A program made the translations under genes and the position numbers. A stretch of DNA of 64,000 bases from contig OX328124.1 of assembly GCA_946811695.1 (NCBI GenBank), forward strand, positions 95,317,304-95,381,303, written 5' to 3'. Positions 34,294-44,693 of this stretch are shown here, piece by piece. Source of the stretch: Gonocerus acuteangulatus (lineage: Eukaryota > Arthropoda > Insecta > Hemiptera > Coreidae). Each line of letters begins with the position of its first letter. Within the stretch, counting starts at the first letter, position 1. The notes beneath the pieces are model-generated. The model ran no database searches, was not told the DNA's origin, and was given only the letters and a program-made list of their open reading frames with translations.

Positions 34294-36505
34294 TCTATAT
34301 ATATAAACGTATATCACGTGTCTGTTTGTTTGTTCCTTATACAAATCTACACCGTTTGACCGATTTTGACCAAACTTGGAATAATGGTAGGTCTTGATAC
34401 GAGAAATCTCCTAGGCTAGGTCAAAAAAATCTACCAGCTGTCTGTCTGTATGTTTGTCTCTTATACAAATCCACACCGATCGTCCAATTTTGACTAAACT
34501 CGGTACACATGTAGATCTTAATCTGGGGAGTGTCGTAGGCTAAATCAAAAACGTCTACCAGCTGTCTGTCTGTATGTTTGTCCCTTATACAAATCCACAC
34601 CGTTCGTCCGATTTTGACTAAACTCGGTACACATGTAGATCTTAGTCTGAAGAGTGCCGTAGACTAGGTCAAAAACGTCTTATAGCTGTCTGTCTGTATG
34701 TTTGTCCCTTATACAAATCCACACCGTTCGTCCGATTTTGACTAAACTCGGTACACATGTAGATCTTAATCTGGGGAGTGTCGTAGGCTAAGTCAAAAAC
34801 ATCTACCAGCTGTCTGTCTGTATGTTTGTCCCTTATACAAATCCACACTGTTCGTCCGATTTCGACTAAACTCGGTACACATGTAGATCTTAATCTGAAG
34901 AGTGCCGTAGACTAAGTCAAAAACATCTCATAGCTGTCTGTCTGTATGTTTGTCCCTTATACAAATCCACACCGTTCGTCCGATTTTGACTAAACTCGGT
35001 ACACATGTAGATCTTAATCTGGGGAGTGTCGTAGGCTAAGTCAAAAACGTCTACCAGCTGTCTGTCTGTATGTTTGTCTCTTATACAAATCCACACCGAT
35101 CGTCCAATTTTGACTAAACTCGGTACACATGTAGATCTTAATCTGAGGAGTGTCGTAGGCTAAGTCAAAAACGTCTACCAGCTGTCTGTCTGTATGTTTG
35201 TCTCTTATACAAATCCACACCGATCGTCCAATTTTGACTAAACTCGGTACATATGTAGATCTTAATCTGGGGAGTGTCGTAGGCTAAGTCAAAAACGTCT
35301 ACCAGCTGTCTGTCTGTATGTTTGTCCCTTATACAAATCCACACCGTTCGTCCGATTTTGACTAAACTCGGTACACATGTAGATCTTAATCTGGAGAGTG
35401 CCGTAGACTAGGTCAAAAACGTCTTATAGCTGTCTGTCTGTATGTTTGTCCCTTATACAAATCCACACCGTTCGTCCGATTTTGACTAAACTCGGTATAC
35501 ATGTAGATCTTAATCTGAGGAGTGTCGTAGGCTAAGTCAAAAACATCTACCAGCTGTCTGTCTGTATGTTTGTCCCTTATACAAATCCACACTGTTCGTC
35601 CGATTTCGACTAAACTCGGTACACATGTAGATCTTAATCTGGAGAGTGCCGTAGACTAGGTCAAAAACGTCTTATAGCTGTCTGTCTGTATGTTTGTCCC
35701 TTATACAAATCCACACCGTTCGTCCGATTTTGACTAAACTCGTTACATATGTAGATCTTAATCTGGGGAGTGTCGTAGGCTAAGTCAAAAACGTCTACAA
35801 GCTGTCTGTCTGTATGTTTGTCTCTAATACAAATCCACACCGTTCGTCCGATTTTGACTAAACTCGGTACACATGTAGATCTTAATCTGGGGAGTGTCGT
35901 AGGCTAAGTCAAAAACGTCTACCAGCTGTCTGTCTGTATGTTTGTCCCTTATACAAATCCACACCGTTCGTCCGATTTTGACTAAACTCGGTACACATGT
36001 AGATCTTAATCTGAGGAGTGTCGTAGGCTAAGTCAAAAACGTCTACCAGCTGTCTGTCTGTATGTTTGTCCCTTATACAAATCCACACCGTTCGTCCGAT
36101 TTTGACTAAACTCGGTACACATGTAGATCTTAATCTGGGGAGTGTCGTAGGCTAAGTCAAAAACGTCTACCAGCTGTCTGTCTGTATGTTTGTCCCTTAT
36201 ACAAATCCACACAGTTCGTCCGATTTTGACTAAACTCGTTACACATGTAGATCTTAATCTGAGGAGTGTCGTAGGCTAAGTCAAAAACGTCTTATAGCTG
36301 TCTGTCTGTATGTTTGTCCCTTATAGAAATCCACACCGTTCGTCCGATTTTGACTAAACTCGGTACACGGTTGGGAGGTCACGGGTTCATAACAGTTACA
36401 GATTCGTGTTATTAGATTTTAATAATACTTATTTGGTTTCTAATTTATTTAGGCTTTTCTATATGCAGAAAGTAGGTGTAGCATGGCGCGCCGGGTAACA
36501 GCTAG
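34294..36505 (+). mobile_element. Non-autonomous Helitron-like element
   Basis: The 5' end is TCTATATATATAAACG preceded by A. The 3' end is GGGTAACAGCTAG followed by T. TC and CTAG termini inserted between A and T without target duplication are the hallmarks of Helitrons. A GC-rich palindrome GGCGCGCC lies 13 nt upstream of the final CTAG, where Helitrons carry their 3' hairpin. There is no Rep/helicase coding sequence. Most of the 2212 bp is a 124-bp tandem array derived from the 5' subterminal sequence. Confidence 0.8.
34314..36368 (+). repeat. 124-bp minisatellite inside the Helitron-like element
   Basis: One diverged unit (34314-34437) is followed by fifteen full units starting at 34438 and a 71-bp partial unit from 36298. 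Each full unit starts CTGTCTGTCTGTATG and contains TTATACAAATCCACACCGTT and ACATGTAGATCTTAATCTG. Two unit types are interspersed: one with GAGTGTCGTAGGCTAAG...CTACCAG and one with GAGTGCCGTAGACTAGG...CTTATAG. Confidence 0.97.
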
Positions 36506-37228
36506 TATGATATAAAGTAATTACTCGTGTTCAAGTTACCAGAGTAAAGTGCCTCTTCGGTATCAGCCCTTCTGGGCCCCTGCGGCCTGAAAATTTATTT
36601 CTAATTATTAGTTAAAAAGTCCATTCGTCAATGATTGATAAAAAATGTTATTTGCATATTTTTTAACATGCGGTCAGTTGGAGAAATCCGTATGTGGCTA
36701 GATGGATTCTGAAGAACCCAGTAGCATTATCCAGAATTGAGAAAAAATTCAGGAAAAGAGAATAAACACATAATTAATTTGTATTAAATTAACTTTTAAC
36801 AAAATGTTAACATATTCCAAACTCAGATAATAAAGGAAAGAAAATAATAAAAATAAAGAGGATTCCCATAGTTAAACACCAGGTGGTAGGAAAGTTACGT
36901 ATCATTTGAAAGTTTTTGCCAGCGGCTCTACGCCATTGTTCCGACATAACGGAACAAGTTCTGACAGCGCGTTAACGACTCTGTCAGATCCACTACTTGG
37001 AGAACACGGTATTTTATAACCAGAAAACATAATACAGAGATTTTAGACTATGATGTAGGACTCCACGCAAAAGAAAAACGGTTGCTAGAAATGTGAGTAG
37101 CAGATTTGTTTCAAAATTGCAACACTAAAACTATGGATAGTTCAAAATAGAACAGACAGCCTGGACTAATATTCCAAGCTATAAAACTTAGTAGTAATCG
37201 TTTTCGCCCTATACATGGTGTCTGGTGT
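36506..37228. other. No gene seen; two adjacent small hairpins
   Basis: At 36936-36957 TTGTTCCG and CGGAACAA pair around a 6-nt loop. At 36961-36987 CTGACAG and CTGTCAG pair around a 13-nt loop. No coding signal. Confidence 0.5.
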
Positions 37229-37263
37229 ATATATGTATGTATGTATGTGTGTGTGTGTGTATA

Positions 37264-37297
<34 letters not shown>

Positions 37298-37411
37298 CAT
37301 ATATATATACATACATATACATATATATATATATATATATATACATATATATACATATATATATACATACATATACATATATATATATATATATATATGT
37401 ATATGTATGTA

Positions 37412-37456
<45 letters not shown>

Positions 37457-37466
37457 CACACATATA
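37229..37466. repeat. Long compound (TG/TA/CA)n microsatellite
   Basis: GTATGTATGTGTGTG passes into about 200 bases of TA punctuated by CATATACATA blocks. Six overlapping open frames here encode only YIYI-type repeats. Confidence 0.95.
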
Positions 37467-37511
37467 AAGTCCGACTCGCAGGAACTGCATCATCTTAGCG
37501 CGGTTCCGTTA
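37467..37511. repeat. F3 repeat copy 2
   Basis: AAAGTCCGACTCGCAGGAAC...TTAGCGCGGTTCCGTT matches 17996-18042 with one or two differences and again directly follows a TA tract. Confidence 0.75.
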
Positions 37512-37804
37512 TTATCCCTAATTTTGGAAAGGTTGATATAGAAACAGTTATAATTTTGGTTAGGCATTTCACGATATAATTTATGATCGCAAAGAGGTCA
37601 CTGTTGCAAGGGTCATACCTGATACCTGACTACCTGGCCTTGTGAAGGTTTGCTTTAGAAACACACTACTTACTGTTTCTTATTTTTCTTTTACAATAAT
37701 ACTAATTTTACAGATAAATGAAATTAAAAAAAAAATGAATTAAAAAAGTGATTTGAACAAAGAAAAAAAACCGTTCAAAACAACAACAAAAAAAACACAT
37801 TTAA

Positions 37805-38215
37805 AGTTTTAAGCACTTATTTCTCCGATTGACATCGCCTCATCGAAAATTGCTTCAGACTTTTTTTTTTTTTTGTAGAGCATTTAGTAACCTTTTGAAT
37901 GGAAACGATCCGCTTATGAAGATTCGAAATCGTTTTCGAGATATTAAGGAAAATATACGAAGTCCAAAACTTTTCATGTCTATTAATAAAATATTTTATT
38001 CTACGCCTTCCTTAACTCCAAACGTAACCAAAATTTGAAAATCTTGGTTTATATGAATTTAAAACATGCATAGAATGTTTCAACTGAATCCCATGATTCT
38101 AAGTACCCTAAACACGTTTTTCAAAGACTATGTTTGGACAACTATGTTTCCAATTTTCTCGAATACGGTTGAAGCTATCGCCTTAAAAATGGTTTCATTC
38201 GTTTTTCTAGGCCAA
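37805..38215 (+). repeat. Dispersed repeat family F2/F4, copy 2
   Basis: It matches 19651-19850 in several ordered blocks (AGTTTTAAGCACTTATTT, AATTGCTTC, CGAGATATT, AAAATATACGAAG, CTATTAATAAAA). It ends with TCGCCTTAAAAATGGTTTCA, which matches 7990-8020. A T15 expansion lies at 37861-37875. Confidence 0.65.
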
Positions 38216-38226
38216 TAAACCTATAA

Positions 38227-38324
38227 GCCAGGTGTTTGTTGTTTCTTCCTCGGTGGTAGCCAAGGGAATGACATTTTTCTCGATCTGGGAGCCTTTTCTC
38301 CCCTCTAGCCCCAGTATCGGCGGA
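38227..38324 (-). repeat. Inverted partial copy of the 334-bp repeated block
   Basis: It is the reverse complement, with few differences, of about 38460-38557 (from CCGCCGATACTGGGGCTAGA to CACCTGGC). Confidence 0.9.
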
Positions 38325-38336
38325 CGCAAAATAACA

Positions 38337-39003
38337 TCAAACATATAAAACCTTACGGCGAGGAAAATAGAAGCAGGAGAGAGAAAAAAAAGACGCAATA
38401 CCATCAGCGCTACTAACGGACAGAATCCCAACTACACCAGGGAGCTTCATCTCCATTGGTCCGCCGATACTGGGGCTAGAGAGGAGAAAAGGCGCCCAGA
38501 TCAAGAAAAATGTCATTCCCTTGGCTACCACCGAGGAAGAAACAACAAACACCTGGCTGAAGAAGATGGTGATGAACCCATCGAAATATTCCAGGAAAAA
38601 GTAAGGAGTACCACAGCTGGAGAGAAATGCCGTTCCATCCAAAAATACTATCCCACCGACGAAAAAAACTTCAAACATATAAAACCTTACGGCGAGGAAA
38701 ATAGAAGCTGGAGAGAGAAAAAAGAAGACGCAATACCATCAGCGCTACTAACGGACAGAATCCCAACTACACCAGGGAGCTTCAACACCATTGGTCCGCC
38801 GATACTGGGGCTAGAGAGGAGAAAAGGCGCCCAGATCAAGAAAAATGTCATTCCCTTGGCTACCACCGAGGAAGAAACAGCAAACACCTGGCTGAAGAAG
38901 ATGGAGATGAACCCATCTTCCATCCATCTCCATGGAGAAATATTCCAGGAAGAAGTGAGGAGGAGTACCACCGCTGGAGAGAAATGCCGTTCCATCCAAA
39001 TAT
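38337..39003 (+). repeat. Coding-like block in two tandem copies (334-bp unit)
   Basis: Copy 1 is 38337-38670 and copy 2 is 38671 to about 39003. On the plus strand a frame is open from about 38582, through the junction and all of copy 2. It includes EKCRSIQKYYPTDEKNFKHI, then WREKKEDAIPSALLTDRI and GPPILGLERRKGAQIKKN. Copy 1 has a 1-base loss in an A run and lacks 19 bases that copy 2 has, so its own frame is broken. The balanced composition and long frame suggest descent from a protein-coding sequence. I do not recognise the family. The duplications and frameshifts argue that it is not now a functional gene. Confidence 0.6.
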
Positions 39004-39803
39004 ATATATACATACATATATATAATACCGGGGGCATTAAGCAACGAATAATCCGAAATAAAGCCTGTTGTTATTTTTATTGCCTGAATGTATTCTGCGA
39101 AGAGATTTTTCATCATTTTATGATAAAAAAGATGTTTAAAATCGTGGGAAAAAAGTATAGCCGAAAGTGATGATAACTTGTCAGAAAATATAGGATAGTT
39201 ATTCCTAATTACTATTTGGAAATTTTTTGTTTAGTCTTTTGCACTGTTTGGAAGTAATTTATGAGAAAGGAAAGTATTAATTTAAAAGTATAACACGCTC
39301 ACATAAAATCAAATATTCAGGGTTATTTTAATTAACAAATTATGCAAATTTCTTTTTCATCCATATTCATGAATGCATTAATTAAAGGGCGCGAAAACCA
39401 AGCGGCTTATAGTGTTTATAATTCGTTTTGTTGTGTGTTTGTTAATTATGTGTTTGTATAAGCTTTTTCCGAGAAGCCTTATCCAGAAGTTTCATTTTTT
39501 AGGAAGTGCTAATTTATCATTTGTTTAAGTATATTATCTTTCTCTCTTTAATTTTTATTTTTGTACAATTGACAGAAATTAAATATGGCTTTGCTTTTAT
39601 AATAATAATTTTCTATTTGGTGGGAAACCTGTATTATGCGTTGATTCAGAAGAGATCGGAGAACGTTTAGATAATCCAGTGTGGGTCTACTGCGGGTGTC
39701 TGTCATGATACTTAGAAAATTAAATTTTCAAAAATAAAATTTGTTTACCTTTTTTTAAATTTAAATGTTTTATTTAGCCTTTTTTTTATTTAACTGTTTC
39801 GTT
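39004..39803. other. No gene seen
   Basis: Short TA/CATA tract at 39001-39024, then AT-rich spacer. Confidence 0.5.
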
Positions 39804-39859
39804 AATGTATTTTAATTCAGTTACAAACTGCAATGTATTTTAATTCAGTTACAAACTGC
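39804..39859. repeat. Tandem duplication, 28-bp unit
   Basis: AATGTATTTTAATTCAGTTA followed by CAAACTGC occurs twice in succession. Confidence 0.9.
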
Positions 39860-40077
39860 AACTCATATTTATCATTATTGTTATTACTTATTTATTTAAA
39901 TAAATATTATTGTTAATTGCTCTAATGAAGATTTAAAATTGAAGCCGAAAAATTGGGAAAATAAACCTCATTTTCATATTAATGTTTTTTATAGTTTTAT
40001 TAACTATTATCCCTGAGCCCACAACTATTTCCACAATGGTTTTTTTTTGTTTTGTTTTTTTGCGTATATATAAACAT

Positions 40078-40102
40078 ACATACGCATATATATATAAATA
40101 TA

Positions 40103-40157
<55 letters not shown>
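40078..40157. repeat. (TA)n microsatellite
   Basis: About 80 bases of TA with a few interruptions at the left. Confidence 0.95.
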
Positions 40158-40159
<2 letters not shown>

Positions 40160-42112
40160 AATGTCAAAATATGTCAGTCGAAGAAAGCGATGTACTACTA
40201 ATTATTTTAATTTAAAAGTCATATCATGTTTAATAGATTTTAAATATTATTTTTTTTATTTATTTATTCGTTTATATATGTTTTACTTATTTTTTAAACC
40301 CCTATACAGATTTGACATATTTAGAAGTGTTTACAATATTTATCTAATTAAACAATCCCATATTTTATCATTTCATTTTGCCTAATGATTTAATATTTTA
40401 GACCAATTCCAATTTTTCAAAACATGCATTCGTTAATATGTGTGTATTTAAATAATAAAAAAAAAATAATAAAAAAATTATTTATACGCTTAAACATATA
40501 TGGAAAAAGCTTTGTTTTAATGGTCAGAGGATGTGTGTAACTTTATATGCTCACTTTAAAAAATTATATAATGGAGGTCAAAATGTATGTTTGATTCTAC
40601 CTCATCCGATCAAACGAGAATTTAAAATTTTGATCACAATGCTGGTTTAAAAAAGCCGTTCCGTTTTCACTATCAAAACTTACTTATGTAATGAAGTACA
40701 ATTGAAAAGTTAGATTGAAAGAAAGAGTACAGAACTAGTGTTAGTGTAAGTGGTAAGTAGCAGTAAGAGCCAACCACCTGTAGATTCTCTTTTCAAAAGC
40801 TGTTTGGAGTCAGTAAGCTTTTATTCAATCCATATAATGATTGCACATCAAATATATTATATTATTTCTTTTAAAGATTCACCACATCGGGTTCAATTGA
40901 TATATATAGTGTATAATATTAAACAAAACATAAAGTGAATGAAAATAATTAGAGTGGAGTTGATAAGTTTTTATCAATACTTTTCTTCGTTAGAACTGTT
41001 TTTCTGGAGACAGTTTTACCTACTGCTTTTATTAAAAAGAACTGCCACCATGAAACTAATGAAGATAATTACAATTAACATAACAATTCAAAAATTACAG
41101 CCTAAATAAAATAAAATCATTAAATATTTTAATTACATTTGGTTTTGCATATTTGTACGTGCAAGCATTATATACTTGTTTGTCTATGTATACGTGAATA
41201 ATATAAATTGTTACCTTGCCAGAACCTGGTTACATTATAAAACCAGCTTAATGAACAAAACATTATATAAATGTTAACTCCTTTATGTCTAAACTTTCCA
41301 AAGTGTTTGATGATTTAATCTTTTATTGTTTCAATGTTAATTTTTACAATTAATTAATTTTTGTTTCATTCATTGGGTATCTTTTTTAAAATGTTATTTC
41401 TGTAAAATCTATTTTAAGAATGGGTATTCCACATAAAAAATTCAGCATTAAACATTTTCACTAGCTGAATTCGTTATTGAAAATTATTTTAATAATTGTT
41501 AGTTTTTTAATAACCAAAACTAAAACTATGTTTCAATATTCTAATTAAATCTGACATCTAAAATTCTGCAAATTTGGCCAATTTTAGCCAGGATTTATTA
41601 ATCAAAAATGTTAATATCCAATTAAGTTTTCAGCTCATAACGAAGGCATTCATTAATTAAAGAATCTAAAAGGATGAAACGTAATTTAAACAATCCTCGC
41701 TTTGTGGGAGAACATTTATAATTATTTCCATTAATTGAATACATCATAAAAACATTACTTGAAATACGTCCACAACAGAAGTTGTCGGCAAAATTTGTAT
41801 TGGAGCCTTGAGCAGAGAGAAGTTAAGCACAATTTTTCTAGTGTTTTACTATTTACTAGTTACCAATATAATAAAGTTTATTAACGGTTTGTTCCGTTAA
41901 AACAAAAAACCATTTTGTTCAGGAATCCCAATGACGTCTAGACGATCTAGCATCGAATGCAGCCTTGCAAAGTAATTTTTCAAAATTCGCTTATGTAAAG
42001 TAAGGGAAAATGTTTTATGCTAGCATGCTTCAGTTACTTTACCTTAGATACTTTATTTTTTCCCCATCTGCATCCAGGCGGTTAGGAGGAATCAGGAACA
42101 ACAACTAAATAC
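40158..42112. other. No gene seen
   Basis: Extremely AT-rich. All open frames are short and compositionally biased. Confidence 0.5.
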
Positions 42113-42440
42113 TTTTTTTTTTTAATAATTATTTCAAGTCTTTTATTTATTGCTTTAATGATATTACATTCTGTACGAGGAGGACGAAGGTGTTAAATGT
42201 CTACGTACTTATTATCAAATATTACATAATAATATAAATGGCAGAAAACACAAAAATTCCATTTTCTTAAGGCGATCTGTATACAGGGCTAATTATAGGT
42301 TGCCGACCTGTCTAATCAACCATTGACGAAGTAAGCCTATAGATGAAAAAACTCAATATTCGGCAGGCGGGACTCGAATCTAGTAACGTTAAATCAAACT
42401 GTAATTCCTGACCACATTCTTGTTTTGCTGAACGCTTGAA
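42113..42440 (-). mobile_element. tRNA-headed SINE (probable)
   Basis: On the minus strand the order is a tRNA-like head (GGTCAGGAATTACAG, then AGATTCGAGTCCCGCC as a B box at 42366-42383), a body of about 200 bp, and a tail CAGAATGTAATATCATTAAA then AATAAATAAAA with an A12 run. The tail resembles the 3' end of the Jockey insertion at 10962-11060 (AGAATGTAATACTTCTGTAA, ATAAATAAAA). The target-site duplication was not resolved and the exact head end is uncertain. Confidence 0.55.
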
Positions 42441-42949
42441 ACTCAACAATAATAAGTGTAATTGCCTTTAATATGATGCTAACAGAAAAGCTGTTCCCAT
42501 TCATATTTAACGAGTCATCAAATTACAACGAATTTTTTATTTTTAATTCAAAATTTAGTTCATAAATTTAAATCGTGTAGTTGATGTCTACAAGGCACAT
42601 TACACGCTTGAGTAATAAGAAAATGCATGTTTAATACAAGCAACAACAAGACTTATATCCACAACTAGGTTCCTAATGTTTTTCCTCAAATATTGACATG
42701 GGCGTAAAGTTTTAGTACTGTAAGGAACTAATACAAAAGGCAATAACTAATATCGGTAAACTTCGAACAGCACACTACAGAAGTACAAATTTATGGAAAT
42801 CAACAGGGGAACTTTGACTATCGTCGAGTAGTTAAGTATTTTAACATTTCTCAATAATGTACATATTTTCAAACAGATTTCCAAATATATATTTTCAAAT
42901 TAACCGATGGTGACCCCATTTTTCCAATATATTTATAGGTGGCAGAAAA
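42441..42949. other. No gene seen
   Basis: AT-rich spacer. Confidence 0.5.
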
Positions 42950-43090
42950 AAAAACTATCACTTTCTACACTACTCCTTTATTGAGCTCTACATGTTTCGT
43001 GTTCCCATGACGCCTCTTCAGGAGCTCTTATAGGAACGCCAAACATGTAGAGGAGGAATAAAGGAGTATTGCAGAAAGTGAGTTTTTTTG
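42950..43090. repeat. Near-palindromic inverted repeat of about 140 bp
   Basis: The arms pair over CACTTTCT, ACTCCTTTATT, CTACATGTTT and GTTCC and their inverses, and the centre carries GACGCCTCTTCAGGAGCTC. The motif CTGAAGAGGCGTC...ACGAAACATG, read on the minus strand, recalls the CTGAAGA...GAAACG layout of family F1. Confidence 0.7.
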
Positions 43091-43438
43091 TTCGAATTTG
43101 ACCTTTTGTCACATATAAATATGATGGTTTATATTTTTCTTCACCAACTATTGTCTAATAGTAATTTTATGATTTTTTTTTTTTCAGTAAATCACGCCAA
43201 AAATTCAGGTTTCTGTATGGAATAAACAACTTTTTGGAACATAATCATTAAACAAATGCACAGATTTTAACTGTTACAGCTATTAAGGTTGCACTCATAA
43301 AAGTCCCGTAACAGAGACGATACTGTTCGTCGCGTATTAAGACCTCAAGTTCTAAATGGGGGTCTTTTGTTATAATATGTACATGAGTCGGGTTCGTTTG
43401 GTCTATTCTCATCTTTGTTAAAATTATCTCTGCACGTC
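43091..43438. other. No gene seen
   Basis: AT-rich spacer. Confidence 0.5.
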
Positions 43439-44693
43439 TATTGGGTCAATCCATATCAAATCATCCAGAAAAATAGTGAAATGAAACCCATGTCCTCAGA
43501 ATTGCCTGAAACTTTTAACTTTTTTTATTTGTTGAACTGGTCATTCTAATGATATATTCCAAATTTTAGTTAGGTATCTTCAATACTTTTTGAGTTATGA
43601 ATTTTTAAAGTTCTCTATAAAACTTGTTTTTGATTTTACTGACGGTTTAAGTCAAAGCGACTTTCATTTACTAAAAAAATCATTACTCTGTTAATGTTAA
43701 TGATATCTCAATGGGATTTTCACCAAAATAATCACAATTATATTTTGAATATGGAAAAAATATATTTACTATCTGTTATTTTCTGGTTGCTAAGTATATT
43801 TATTTAAAAACAAAATTTTAATTTAAAATAAATGAAAAACATAAAAATTTCAAAAATCGATAAAAATAAAGGCGCTCCATAAAATCAAGTTCTTTTTTCA
43901 TAGATACACTCTTAAATGTATAAACTATTAGATTTTAAAAGAAAAACTCTAGGATTTTGCTGTTAAGTTTTTGTTTTTTTTTTGTTTTGTTTTTTACGGC
44001 GCATCAACTATTTGGCTATTAGCGCCGGGCTATCAACGGGTTACCACCCTTTTATAATGCCAACAGCACATAGTCTGTCACCCATTCAGGTACTAACCAC
44101 GCCCGACGTTTAAGTAGGTAATTATTAAAAAAAAGGAATTTATATTATTGATTTAAGAATACTTAACAGCAAAATCCCAGAGTTTTTCTTTTAAAATCTA
44201 ATAGTTTATACTTTTAAGAATGTATCCATGAAAAAAGAACTTGATTTTATGGAGCGCCTTTTATTTTTATCGATTTTTGACATTTTTATGTTTTTAATTC
44301 ATTTTAAATTAAAATTTTCTTTTTAAATAAATATACTTAGCAACCAGAAATATAACAGATATTATTTACAGCATCATATTATTTACAGATAGTAAATATA
44401 TTTTTTCCATATTCAAAATATTATTGTGACCATTTTGGTGAAAATCCCATTAAAATTAACAGAGTAATGATTTTTTTAGTAAATTAAAGTCGCTTTGACT
44501 TAAATCGTCGGTAACAGCAAAAGCAAGTTATAGACAACTTTAAAAATTCATAACTCAAAAAGTATTGAAGATATCTAAGAAAAATTTGGAATATATCATT
44601 AGAATGGCCAGTTCAACAAATAAAAAAAGTTTCAAGCAATTCTGAGGACTTGGGTTTCATGGCCTGGATGATCTGATATGGACTGACCCTATT
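43439..44693. mobile_element. DNA element with TIRs of more than 500 bp and TATT target duplication
   Basis: The arms 43443-43968 and 44161-44689 are inverted copies with scattered differences. They begin GGGTCAATCCATATCA and GGGTCAGTCCATATCA respectively and are flanked by TATT on both sides (43439-43442, 44690-44693). The loop is short and non-coding apart from an inserted SINE. A 4-bp duplication with long TIRs is compatible with a Sola-like or other foldback superfamily, but without a transposase I cannot assign it. Confidence 0.88.
43969..44109 (-). mobile_element. 5S rRNA-derived SINE, 5'-truncated, nested
   Basis: On the minus strand it begins ACGTCGGGCGTGGTTAGTAC, then CTGAATGGGTGAC and GTGCTGTTGGC, which is the 3' half of 5S rRNA including the C-box region. 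A body shared with 61622-61740 follows (CCGGCGCTAATAGCC, GCGCCGT) and then a T-interrupted A tail. It lies between TTAAGT at 43963-43968 and 44110-44115, in the loop of the long-TIR element, so it inserted after that element. Confidence 0.85.

Noticed and set aside
34314..36368. A free-standing satellite array
   Set aside because: It lies wholly within Helitron-type termini and derives from the element's own 5' end, so it is better described as an internal minisatellite.
37111..37541. Six overlapping open frames of 70-116 codons on both strands
   Set aside because: They only read through a (TA/TG/CA)n microsatellite and encode YIYI repeats.
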